From Candidula unifasciata (taxonomy: Eukaryota; Mollusca; Gastropoda; Stylommatophora; Geomitridae): 64,000 nt of DNA. Location: positions 142,501 through 206,500 of the forward strand of contig CAJHNH020000560.1 in assembly GCA_905116865.2 (NCBI GenBank), in the 5' to 3' direction. Below the pieces are notes generated by a model. That model saw nothing but the letters and a program-made list of their open reading frames with translations. It made no database searches and was not told the origin of the DNA. Position numbers and translations under genes: made by a program. Below, piece by piece: positions 52,981-63,150 of this stretch; the first letter of the stretch is position 1, and the number at the start of each line of letters is the position of its first letter.

Positions 52981-53194
52981 GGGACTTTGGGGGCAGTGAA
53001 TCCACATCAATCACCAGAATGGCAGACTTGGGAATTAAGATCGGCACAGCAAAAAACGAGACGCACACCAGACACGACAGAAGACTTGTTAATCAACACG
53101 GAACTGGTACTATTAGCCATCGGACGTTGGCATTCATACTGAGGGGAGGATCTGAGCACCTATGGACATGCCCGAAGTGTAATGATGATAACCC

Positions 53195-53260
<66 letters not shown>

Positions 53261-53289
53261 GTAACTAACTAAGTAACTAACTAACTAAG

Positions 53290-53336
<47 letters not shown>

Positions 53337-53365
53337 AACTAACTAACTAAGTAACTAACTAAGAT
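52981..53365 (+). pseudogene. RNase H element (family alpha) 3' end with long (CTAA)n tail
   Basis: It starts mid-codon at GGACTTTGGGGGCAGTGAAT and reads ARMADLGIKIGTAKNETHT-like sequence to CPKCNDDNPTN and a stop. It continues as about 165 bp of CTAA repeats with GTAA variants. Dead on arrival (5'-truncated). Confidence 0.88.
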
Positions 53366-53404
53366 ATTATTCATCACTCTCTAGTCTATGTCTACATTAT
53401 AAAG

Positions 53405-53573
53405 CAGTGGTTCTCAATCTGCGACCCTTTTGTGGGTCGAACGACCCTTTTACGTGGGTCATCTAAGACCATCGGAAAACACATATTCGTTGACGTTATG
53501 AACTAAAATAATTGTATGTTCGGGGGTTGCCACGACGCGAGGAAACTATTCAACGGAATGGAAGGGTAGACTG
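53405..53573 (-). mobile_element. SPIN-like hAT MITE, degraded copy
   Basis: CAGTGGTTCTCAATCTGCGA, 'GTGGGTCGAACGACCCTTTT' and 'CTAAGACCATCGGAAAACAC' match the other end of the SPIN-like element. The far end (GAGGAAACTATTC..., AAGGGTAGACTG) is eroded, and no target duplication can be shown. Confidence 0.7.
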
Positions 53574-53639
53574 CGAGCCCTATAGGACATATATTGGTAC
53601 TACAGGACAATGTCGATAATGATGCTCTGTACCGCGGTG

Positions 53640-53935
53640 GCCAGACACTTGCCCGCCCCCGCCCGTAAGATCTTTTCCACACCTATAGGCGTTTAGGGCA
53701 TTTAGGGTTAGACCTATATTTTTAAAGACCAATCGGCACAAGATAGGTGATGTGGTCAGCATCACGCCGGCCGCCTTTATTTCCCGGAACTGCACCCGGT
53801 ACCCACTCAAGGCTGGGAGTCAAGGTCATTTTTTTATAAAAAAAAAAGTCTGGCTCCGCCAGTTAGCGAACCCGCGACTTTCCGATCCGCACGCGAGCTA
53901 CACGACGGCGACGGCCCCGACGATCTTGGTTGGCG
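53640..53935 (-). mobile_element. SINE family B copy
   Basis: The + strand shows AAAGACCAATCGGCACAAGA, 'GGCCGCCTTTATTTCCCGG', 'GGTACCCACTCAAGGCTGG', an A-run and a reversed tRNA-like head ending CGCGACTTTCCGATCCGCAC. Confidence 0.85.
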
Positions 53936-54036
53936 GTAAATTGGGGATCGATTGTTAATGATAAATTCACAACTCACACTAGAGAAGCCCAAGATAATAC
54001 AGGAAACCACGACACTAAACAACAATCCGATAACGG

Positions 54037-54287
54037 TGTCATGACAAGGTTACGGTTAGTTGCGTATGCTTTACAGGACGTTGCAGAACCAACCCAAACA
54101 GCCCATGGCTGTTGTGTGGTTTTTCTAGGCAAATTTACGTCCATTAGTTTTCCATTGCTACTGGACGGTCGGCTTTCTTGATACCACTGTCGAAACCAAT
54201 GCAAGGCGCATGGCCCGCAGCTGGGACCGAACACGGCATCCCGGCATTACGAAGCGTTCGCATCGACTGAGCCGATGTCATGACAAG
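54037..54287 (-). mobile_element. tRNA-derived SINE, family A, with 12-bp TSD
   Basis: TGTCATGACAAG lies at 54037-54048 and 54276-54287. The 227-bp insert, read on the - strand, has the head CGGCTCAGTCGATGCGAACG, 'GCCGGGATGCCGTGTTCGG', the A body and the end ACGTCCTGTAAAGCATACGC. Confidence 0.92.
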
Positions 54288-54289
54288 AG

Positions 54290-54558
54290 AAAGACAAAAA
54301 GTCAGCGCGACACTGGAAAACAAACAGCTGTAGACGAGAAATTACGCATACAGAACAAGATTAAAGCTTAAACAAAGATGGTTCAACAAAGTCAAAGAGA
54401 TATTAATTCTCTAAATACGGGCTAGCTCACCACATGTTTATTAATTAATTAATACCTTTCTATTTTTTACATATTTATAAACTAATTCTGTCCAGTTCTT
54501 TTTCTTAAAGTCCATGTCGTGGGGCGCTTGTAGTAATATTTACCCACAACATTCTGTT
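54290..54558. other. Nothing seen
   Basis: AT-rich flank. Confidence 0.35.
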
Positions 54559-54559
54559 T

Positions 54560-55085
54560 CGTGTATTTTTCAGTAAACTATGACGCAGATTATCCTAAGT
54601 GCCATGATGTCAAACATCTTTTCCCTAGTTCTTCCTCTGCCTCTCTTCCCCTCCAACTTTCCCACAGTCAGAATGTACTCCAGTTTTCTCCTTCTCATCA
54701 CATGACCAAAGAATGTAGATTGTCTCTTTCTGATGCGATGAGTCAGCTTTCTTCGTGAGTCAGTTTCTTTTAAGACATCTTCATTGCTCTTTTTATTTGT
54801 CCAGTGTAATCTCATCATTCGTCTAAAAAACGACATCTCCACAGCTTCCAAAAAATGTTTCGCTTATCTATCAGCTGTTTAGAATTCACTTCCGTATATC
54901 AAGATAGAATTTTTATATCTTTTGAGAATTCTCTTTCTGGTCTCCAATGACAAAGAAAGATTGCATAAAATATTCTCCATTTTGTAAACATTTTCTTCGC
55001 TTGCGCTATTCTATATTTAAATTATCTAATACATCTTCCATCTGATGTTGTCAGTGAGCAGCTGACAGGTTTTCAATACTAAGTC
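54560..55085 (-). pseudogene. LINE reverse transcriptase C-terminal region
   Basis: - strand: RKRILKRYKNSILIYGSE (connection strand), EAVEMSFFRRMMRLHWTNKK, FFGHVMRRRKLEYILTVGKL and EGKRGRGRTREKMFD. These follow the order of RTE-like ORF2 C-termini. Several stops and shifts are present. Confidence 0.8.
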
Positions 55086-55274
55086 TCGACTTTAACTGTA
55101 CTTAACAGAGGATACCTCTATAGTCCCAATGGCTAGGACAACCTGCCCACTATGGGCACTGCTCTCATACAAAGAAATTGCCACCTACTGCTAGTATTTT
55201 GCTAAGAAAAGTCATGTCTGTCCATACGTACAGTAAGTCTGTAATAATAATTTATTCTCTAATAATTGGTGCAT

Positions 55275-55372
55275 CACCTTGCGATGGTTTCGACAGTGGT
55301 ATCAAGAAAGTCGACCGTCCAGAAAGCAATGGCAAACTACTGGACTTAATTTTGCCATTGCTTTCTGTATTG
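55275..55372 (+). mobile_element. SINE family A body fragment
   Basis: ACAGTGGTATCAAGAAAGTC, 'GACCGTCCAGAAAGCAATGG' and 'CAAACTACTGGACTTAATTT' are present. No head, no tail. Confidence 0.8.
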
Positions 55373-55422
55373 CCTTCGTATATTTATTTCAAACACAAGT
55401 AGTAGTATAATAAGTCACTTAC

Positions 55423-55466
55423 CTGAGACATGCTTTATCCACTTCTGTTCTAGATATACACAAACA
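55423..55466 (-). other. Possible small exon (44 nt)
   Basis: On the - strand an excellent T-rich acceptor (TTATTTTCCTGCGTACAG) and a consensus donor (CTCAG|GTAAGTG) bracket 44 nt. Two frames are open: one gives VCVYLEQKWIKHVS, the other CLCISRTEVDKACL. Neither phase fits the phase-0 start of the 52586-52714 exon, so it is either an untranslated leader exon of the METTL27-like gene, part of another gene, or chance. Confidence 0.3.
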
Positions 55467-55907
55467 CTGTACGCAGGAAAATAACCGACAAAGAAACAAA
55501 CACTCAGGCTTGAAGTAATAAAAGCGCTCTGTTTGATCCTGTCTGCTGGTTCCGATCACAAAGTGCCTTAACAAACGGAGCAAGACAAAAGGGGATCTGT
55601 AAATCCTCTTGCTGTTTATACATAACATAAACACACACACACATACACACACACATACACACACACACATAGACACAATATACAATATAAGTCTGGTCCT
55701 GTATGTCTGATAGGCCTGGGGGCGGGGAAAAAGGGTGTCCTTAATCAGCAGAACTAAGCTCGATAGATCGATATGATACCAACACTCTACCACAAGTTCT
55801 CTTGTTAGAAAATACAGCCGTTGTCAGGATCAAAATTGCTCATGGATCAAATAGAACTAGGCGTTTGTGATATCTTGTTCTGATCTTATTAAAGCTAATC
55901 GACCGTA

Positions 55908-56163
55908 ACCGTACTTAGCTATAAAAAAAAAGTAAAGGACCCATTTCCACGCCTTTAGGCGTATATGGCATATAGTTCTGAACCTATATTTTATAGACCA
56001 ATCGGCACAAGATGGGTGATGTGGTCAGCAGCACGCCGGCCGCCTTTACTTTCCGGGACTGTACCCGGTACCCACTCAAGGCTGGGTCGACCTAGGAGCC
56101 AAGGTCATTTTTGGAAAAAGTCCGGCTCCGCCAGGGAGCGAACACACGACCGTACTTAGCTAT
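55908..56163 (-). mobile_element. SINE family B, 5'-truncated, with 15-bp TSD
   Basis: ACCGTACTTAGCTAT lies at 55908-55922 and 56149-56163. The insert ends inside the tRNA-like head (GGGAGCGAACACACG), so the 5' end was lost at insertion, as expected for LINE-driven priming. Confidence 0.9.
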
Positions 56164-56164
56164 G

Positions 56165-57295
56165 GTTAAATCTTAATAGTATTTCACTTGGATATCCAGC
56201 ATTTTTGTTATCTAATCATCATTGTACTGATATTTTCACCTTGATTGGGAAGGTTGGGGGAAAAGCCCCAAGCTAACAATAATACCGAGAGAAGCCAGAT
56301 AATCGGATTAACCGAGGTTTTCAAGATAGGTGATGACCACGAGTTATCACGTGTAACACAATGATAGCGACCACAGGTCGCCACGTGGAAGTAAAGGACC
56401 ACCACGTGTTGCCACGTGAAACTATTACGGAGTATATGTTCAGGCCCTGGTCTGATCAAGTAAGTATGTGTTGAACTGTCGGAGTGAAAGGACGAGAGGT
56501 TGACTGAGAGAATGCCAACGTGAGACTGATTGATGTGAGAGGAAAACCAGACGACGACAGCCATTTGAAGCCAAGACCAGCCAGGCAATTCTGTATGATG
56601 TCAAGGAGAGGAACCAGATACATCTGTGTAAACTCTGGTCAGTGACTGTGTGAGAAACCAGCATGTTGAAGTCTGCGTAATGTGGTGTGTGAAAGCTGTT
56701 TACTAGGACAAGGACTGGACAACGATGTAAGTGTTAAGATGTCAATAAGCTGATGTATCGTACTGCTAAGTCCGTGTCGGCTTGTCCCAGTTATGTCAAC
56801 GTAGAATGTGTGCTAAGAGCATTCACTACACATATCATCTTCTAGACGAGTCAGCGCTCATAGAAGCAGCTTATTGCAATCATCATGTTTAATGCCTGTA
56901 TTTATTGCTTTATTTGGGACAGTATTGGACAAGGGTGAGGCTGGGAGGAAGGAGCGGGGGGATGGGGGGGGAGGGGGGGGGGTCCATGAGTGGTACAGAG
57001 AAAGACGGCTCCTGTCAGTCTGTGGATACCAGGCCTCATGTAAAGCTCAGTCACCACAAAATGGGCTGGCTAGAATCTTTTTTTGTGTGTGCCTTCGACG
57101 AAGAAAAGTATACACAACCTTTACTTATGATTAGAACCCCGATCTCTCGAGTGTTGTAATTAGACAGGGATATAATCCATTCCCGCTGCGACATTCGGTT
57201 TACATTATGATAGTGAAATTTCTGTGATTACCATAAGATTAAAGGTTTTACAATACGGGCCAAGATGGCGGAATAAGCTGCAGCTATCACTATGC
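56165..57295. other. No gene seen
   Basis: This includes a G-run (56956-56981). Frames of 74-126 codons show no domain. 'GGGCCAAGATGGCGGAATAA' near 57258 may be the 5' leader of the LINE that follows. Confidence 0.4.
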
Positions 57296-57299
57296 AGTT

Positions 57300-60200
57300 T
57301 TGATAAATTTTGTTTTGGATGATTTCCCTAAAATTATTGTTCAAACAAGGATGATCCAACGACAGGCCCAGCAAGCCGGTAGAGAATTAGTTTGTTCAAG
57401 CACCATTGCTCAAGATTTATGGTGTATTTTGAAGAAAAAGCGCAATTACACCAGCGCTTCAAACCGCCACACACAAGACAGAGTCATGAAAGAAACACCG
57501 GCCAAGATAGACAGATCCGGCACGACAGTTTTTAAGATAGCTACATGGAACATTTGTGGTATGGGGGATAAAGTGGCTGAATTGGTTGAATTTATGATTA
57601 AGAGTAACATCAAAGTTTTGGGAATTGCTGATATCAGAACACCGGCCAAGATAGACAGATCCGGCACGACAGTTTTTAAGATAGCTACATGGAACATTTG
57701 TGGTATGAGGGATAAAGTGGCTGAATTGGTTGAATTTATGATTAAGAGTAACATCAAAGTTTTGGGAATTGCTGATATCAGAACACCGGCCAAGATAGAC
57801 AGATCCGGCACGACAGTTTTTAAGATAGCTACATGGAACATTTGTGGTATGAGGGATAAAGTGGCTGAATTGGTTGAATTTATGATTAAGAGTAACATCA
57901 AAGTTTTGGGAATTGCTGATATCAGAACACCGGCCAAGATAGACAGATCCGGCACGACAGTTTTTAAGATAGCTACATGGAACATTTGTGGTATGGGGGA
58001 TAAAGTGGCTGAATTGGTTGAATTTATGATTAAGAGTAACATCAAAGTTTTGGGAATTGCGTCCAGAAAATTCATAAGAACTTTGTTCTGATTTGGAAAG
58101 GGACTCAACCACAAGAAACTAACAAAGATGGAGTGGGTTTTATCATTGCTCCAGAAACAGCAAAATATTTACTAGATTCAGAATTCATGTCAGAGAGAAT
58201 CATAAGTATCAGACTGGCTGCATGTAAAAGAAGAGTATCGTATATTCAAGTATATGCTCCTTGTAACGACACTTACACTGAAGAAGAAAGAACGGAATTT
58301 TTTTTACCAACTTAGTGAAACCATCAGTAAAGTTACAGACACTGATGGCTTGTATATGATGGGAGATTTCAACGGACATGTGGGAGAACGCCGACCTCCA
58401 TGGTCCACATATATGGGACCATTTAGTGACAAAGAAAATAAATGTAACAACAATGGAGAACAATTACTCTATTTATGTGCAGAGCATGAACTAATTATCA
58501 GCAACACGATATACCAACATAAGAGAAGCAAGATATTGATCAGGTATAAATAGAATAATATTAACCAAGCATCACAGATAGATTTTATTCTCACAAAAAA
58601 GAGCGACAGATGGAGAATAAAGAACTCCAGGGCCATCCCAAATGCAATAATAGACTCTGACTATAGACCTGTAGTACTTTGGCTCTATAAACCAACAAGA
58701 ATTTGCATTGAAAGAACACCACAGCTAATGGATCAGATAGCCATAGAGAAACTAAAAGACAAAGATGTGGCAATTCAAGTTGAGGAAACAGTTAAAAACA
58801 CCTTCATTACTCTAGAGAGAGGAAATGACATAGAAGAAGAGTGGCAAATTCTTAAAACCTGCATCCTGAATGTAATGACGGAAAAGTGCGGACTCCGAAA
58901 GCCAAGAAGGCACATGAAACAAACAGCATGGTGGAATGAAGAAGTTAAAATTTCTATCAAAGAAAAGAATAAATATTTTCATCAGTGGCAAAAGTCCAAA
59001 TTAGATGAGGACTTCATCAAATATAGAAAAGCAAGAGCAAAGAGCAAGACAAAGGTAAATTCGGCCAAATCAGAATCATGGGCAAACTACGGAGAACAAT
59101 TAACAAGGCTATGCACTGATTCACCAGGTCAGTTCTACCGAAGCATCAAGGCTATGAGACTGAGAGAAGAGAAATTTAACCCATCAAAGATCATAAACAG
59201 CAAGGCTAAAAAAACCACTCACCAAATCCCAAGAGTTAAAAGAAGATGGCAAGAATATTTTTCTGAATTACTGAATAGTGGACCACAAGAACCAGTGTCT
59301 AAAAAAATAAAATTTTGACAAGAACAAGAACCTAATATATTAGAATCTGAAGTTGAAAAGATCCTAGAGCAAAGCAAAAGAAACAAAGCGGCCGGAACAG
59401 ATGGTATTACAACAGACATCATACTTGCATGTAAAATGGCTGACAAGAATATTCAATGTGGCCTGGGAGGAAATGAAAGTTCCCGTTGACTGGCAGAGAG
59501 CAATTATAGTTCCCATATGGAAAAAGAAAGGTGATAAACGAGATTGTGAAATATACAGAGGTATCTCTTTATAAAGCCATGTAGGAAAGATGTTTGCAAA
59601 AATATTAGAACGAAGAGCGAGGGTGATATTACAACCTCAATTAAGTAACAACCAGTTTGGATTTAGAAAAGGAAAGAGCTGCACTGATGCAATATTTACT
59701 CTTCGGCGAATTTGTGAACAGACAATCGAATATAATAAACACCAGAATCTTATATTCATTGATCAAGAGAAGGCTTTTGACAGGGTTAACAGAAATAAAC
59801 TATTTTTGAAGAATATGGTGTACCGGGTCAATTATTGGGAAACATAATGGCTCTCTATCAAAATAGCCAGAGCGCTGTAAGAACAACGGAAGGTATGACA
59901 GACTGGTTCCCCATTACATCAGGAGTACGACAAGGATGTGTCCTATCACCCCTACTCTTCATCACATATATGGATAAAATTGCCCAGGAGTCAAACCAAA
60001 ACACAGATATTATAAATGAACTACTCTTTGCAGATGACCAATGTTTGTTACAAGAAGAAGAACAAAAACTACAACAACATGTTGATTCATTGCTCACTAA
60101 CTGTACAAAATTTTACATGAAAATAAACACCTCAAAAACTGAAGTAATGACCATAGGAAAGAAACACAGTAATGTAAACATAAAGATCAATGACATACAA

Positions 60201-60825
60201 TTAGAACAAGTTCAAGAATTCAAGTACTTAGGATGCATATTTACAGAAGATGGAAGACTCGATAAGGAGATACAGGCTGGAGTTCAAAAAGCCGATGCAG
60301 TCAACTACCAACTGGCCCCACTTCTTCGTCATCCAAAAATCTCGTTACCAACCAAACAACGGATGATCAACAGCATTTTCATCCCTACGTTATGTTATCA
60401 AAGCCAAACGTGGACAATGAACAAATCGCATATGCAAAAAATAACTACGTGTGAAATGCGATGTCTCCGAAGAGTCACCAACAATACACGAAGAGACAGA
60501 GTCACAAACGTCAGCGTTAGAGACAAAGTTGGAACAAGAGCATGCATGGAACATATTGAAAGACAGGGAATGAAGTGGTTTGGCCATTTAGTAAGAATGC
60601 AACCGGATCAGATTGCCTATAAGGCCTTTTACAGTAGAACATCAGGAAGAAAGGCCAGAGGAAGACCCAGGAAAAAAATGGATAGATGGAGTAGCTGAAT
60701 ACGGCCAGAAGATCCAGAAAACTGTCACTCAAATCACGCGAGAGGCACAAAACAAATATTTTAAACCACGACACTGGGCTGAAACCCGGTAAAAGTGAAG
60801 AAGACAATAGATAGATAGACAATAT
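57300..60825 (+). pseudogene. RTE-like LINE, near full length, frameshifted
   Basis: The element is readable in pieces. The endonuclease (EEP) start is FKIATWNICGM, in four tandem copies, then after a frameshift near 58060 comes GFIIAPETAKYLLDSEFMSE. VYIQVYAPCNDTY-like sequence follows, and past a T-run shift LYMMGDFNGHVGERR (Asp/Asn motif) and the SDYRPV motif region. The linker is at 58728-59318. The RT has FGFRKGKSCTDAIFTLRRIC, FIDQEKAFDRVNRNKL, SGVRQGCVLSPLLF and LLFADDQCLLQ (the ADD catalytic pair is intact). The C-terminus has GCIFTEDGRLDKEI, FIPTLCYQSQTWT, CEMRCLRRVTNNTRRDR, KWFGHLVRM and RKARGRPRKKM. At least six frameshifts or stops disable it. The end is a short (GATA)n at 60809-60820. 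EN plus RT with no RNase H fits the RTE group. Confidence 0.88.
57495..58059 (+). repeat. 144-bp in-frame tandem duplication inside the LINE endonuclease, 4 copies
   Basis: ACACCGGCCAAGATAGACAG starts at 57495, 57639, 57783 and 57927, exactly 144 bp (48 codons) apart. Copies are nearly identical: copies 1 and 4 read GMGDK, copies 2 and 3 GMRDK. Only copy 4 continues into the rest of the endonuclease. Confidence 0.96.
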
Positions 60826-60846
60826 GGGTCGACCTCATTCATCATA

Positions 60847-61068
60847 TCATTGTCCTGTTGTGCAATCATTCGTCACATAAGGGCTCCCAACTTCCGTTGT
60901 CACTAGAGCACACCTGTCGATATCATGGATGTAATCCAGCCCAGCATTTTGATCTCTCACGTTCTTCTTAGGGTTTCTCTTGCGCGTCCTAATTTGTTCA
61001 GTCCATTTGTTTCCTATTTCAGCACCTCTGTAGTGATTATGTAGCCGCCTTATTCTTGATGGGCTCAT
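60847..61068 (-). pseudogene. Possible LINE-related fragment
   Basis: A 73-codon - strand frame contains NKWTEQIRTRKRNPKKNVRD and DYIHDIDRCALVTTEVGSP. The basic composition and position beside a LINE suggest transposon debris; I cannot name it. Confidence 0.3.
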
Positions 61069-61069
61069 T

Positions 61070-61350
61070 GAGTAAATTGCATCAGGTAGGTCTCTCTACG
61101 CAGAAAGGCTGTGAGCCCGTTAAAGGTGAGATAAAAATATTCTGTACCTCCAGCGACATTCCTGCCCAGAAATACCTGACAAAAAAGCTCTTGCTAATCG
61201 CAAAGAGATCGAAACCGAATCCAAATCTCTCTGAGGGGTATGCTGCTAAAGACTGTCGTTACTGCATGTATTTACCACTTCTGTGGTGTTGGCAGAAGGG
61301 TATTTGGGCCAAAGAATTTAGGGCTCCAAGGCTAATGTTGTTGCCACGTT
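61070..61350. other. Nothing seen
   Basis: No supported feature. Confidence 0.35.
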
Positions 61351-61354
61351 CGGG

Positions 61355-61465
61355 GATTTGATTTTTGTTTCTAGCACAAACAAAATTTCCCAACCATGGC
61401 AAGGATTCGAACCTAGGTCTCCCGCATGAGAGCCATGTGTTCCGACCAGCCGTCCCTCTCTAAGA
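61355..61465 (-). mobile_element. SINE family E copy (head and start of body)
   Basis: The - strand has CTCTCATGCGGGAGACCTAG, B box GGTTCGAATCC and GGTTGGGAAATTTTGTTTG, as in the copies at 9818 and 25440. Confidence 0.7.
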
Positions 61466-61517
61466 GATCACGAAAGCGATAATCACCTCACGATAGAGAT
61501 CCCCAATTGTTTGCTAG

Positions 61518-61770
61518 TCTTTTTCATTGGTCGGCTCTGTGGCTAAGTCGATGCGAACGCTTCGTAATGCCGGGATGCCGGATTCAAACCCAGCTTCGGG
61601 CCATGCGCCTTGTGTTGGTTTTGACAGTGGTATCAAGAAAGCCGACCGTCCAGTAGCAATGGCAAACTACTGGATGTAAATGTGCCTAGAAAAACCACAC
61701 AACAGAAAGGTGCTGTTGGGGTTGGTTTTACAACGTCCTGTAAAGGATACGCAACTATTCTTTTTCATTG
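61518..61770 (+). mobile_element. tRNA-derived SINE, family A, with 12-bp TSD
   Basis: TCTTTTTCATTG lies at 61518-61529 and 61759-61770 around 229 bp. The head is CGGCTCTGTGGCTAAGTCGA and GGATTCAAACCC; the body is as in other A copies; the end is ACGTCCTGTAAAGGATACGC. This is the best full-length reference for the family. Confidence 0.93.
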
Positions 61771-61774
61771 TCTC

Positions 61775-62222
61775 GTCGATGTGAACACGAAAACATTCAC
61801 AGCTAAGTTACAGCCAAACAATCTATGCCATTCTGATGTTTTATTCCGTAGCGTAGAGTCTAAGTGGTCGTATGTGATGACACACAACTGCTGTGTGAAA
61901 GATGGGTGCTTGGAAGGGCCAAATGGAAGACAAGCCTGCATACCCAATTTGTGACCCTTTGAAAATAAAGTTCGTTAGTTCGTCGTTGGGTGACAGAAAA
62001 CAGCGTATTAATGACATAGAAGAATATGACAAGACAAGTAAAGAAAAACGGCATAAGTGTATAAGGGCTAAAGAAAATTGGCTAAATGAATAATGCAATA
62101 AAATTTAACACAGTCCTATTAAAGACGCAAACAGTTTGCACAAACATTAGTGGTCTAGCTGAAAGAAAAGATGTTGTTTATGAGCCAATTCTCCTTGATG
62201 CTTAGGTCAGACAGTGCTACTT
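61775..62222. other. No gene seen
   Basis: Overlapping short frames on both strands at 61765-62098 have no recognisable domain. Confidence 0.4.
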
Positions 62223-62224
62223 AA

Positions 62225-62390
62225 TTGAATGAGTTGACGTCTAATCCCACAAAGACCGCACAACGGGTGCCACAAAGTGGTGCCACCTTTCGAATGAGAA
62301 TTACTCTGGTTCAAGTCCCAGAAACCCGGTTCAACTGTTAGGTTATATTAGGGGCCCCGACTACAACCGGGGTGGGGATTCAAATTATCA
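62225..62390 (-). mobile_element. Family G retroposon, diverged copy
   Basis: 'GCCACAAAGTGGTGCCACC', 'AGTCCCAGAAACC', 'GGGGCCCCGACTACAACCGG' and 'GGTGGGGATTCAAAT' follow the order of the copies at 1316 and 11775. Confidence 0.65.
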
Positions 62391-62399
62391 TTATTATCA

Positions 62400-63130
62400 A
62401 GTGCCTTGCCAGCTGACGTAGGCGTTCATGCTTCGCCACAGATCTCGGTCTTTGGTGTTCTTGATCGATTCCACTGAGGATATTACTCTATGCCACTGTC
62501 TTAATTAAGCCATCCACCATCATTTCTCTTGGTCTGCCTCTGCCTCTTCTACCAGTAATCTTTCCAGTCGTCTCGATATTTTCCAGGGCTCCTTTACACA
62601 TGACTAAAGAACTTTGTCTTCTTCTCATTGTTGTATATAGTGTTCTACTTTCATTAGCCATTTCCAGACATTTAGTGTTGGTTATTCTGGCAGCCTAAAG
62701 TGATAGAAAATGGAAAATAGAACATGTTGTGACCACTGGAAAGATATGAAGGAAGAGAGATAGAGGAAGGCAACGAGAGAAGATGCTTGACAGTCTTGTT
62801 GCATGGCGTGGAGGTGTGTCGGCACACGAACTAAAACATGCTGCAGGAGATCGCAGATTATGGAGAGGCATGATCGCCCACGCCAGTCGGCAATACACCT
62901 GATGATGATGATGATGAAAGTATTCTCGACATTCTTCTCAAGAACCACATCTCCGTTGCCTCCAAACTCTTTCTAATTTGTTTGCTCACATTCCAAGATT
63001 CACTATCATACAACAGAACTGGCTCGATATATAACATTTCAATACTCGTTTTCTGATGTTTAATTAGAGTGATTGATTACATCAAATACGTTTCGTCCCA
63101 CGAAAAGCTGCCTTTGCCTGGCCAATTCTG
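62400..63130 (-). pseudogene. LINE C-terminal region interrupted by another LINE end
   Basis: - strand from 63100 leftwards: VLKCYIEPVLLYDSESWNVS, KQIRKSLEATEMWFLRRMSR. After the 62690-62920 interruption: ENIETTGKITGRRGRGRPRE and DGLIKT. The two halves form one RTE-like C-terminus when the insertion is skipped. Confidence 0.75.
62690..62920 (+). pseudogene. LINE 3' end with (GAT)n tail, nested in an opposite-strand LINE
   Basis: The + strand gives RKWKIEHVVTTGK, RDRGRQREKMLDSLVAWRGG, VSAHELKHAAGDRRLWRGMI and AHASRQYT followed by a stop and (GAT)n. TATTCT flanks both sides (62683 and 62921), a weak target duplication. Confidence 0.75.
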
Positions 63131-63150
63131 CTCTTAATTTATGTCACATA

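Noticed and set aside
55423..55466. VCVYLEQKWIKHVS joined directly to the 46831 exon
   Set aside because: The phases would match, but this skips the motif I exon at 52586 that must lie between them; kept only as a low-confidence exon.
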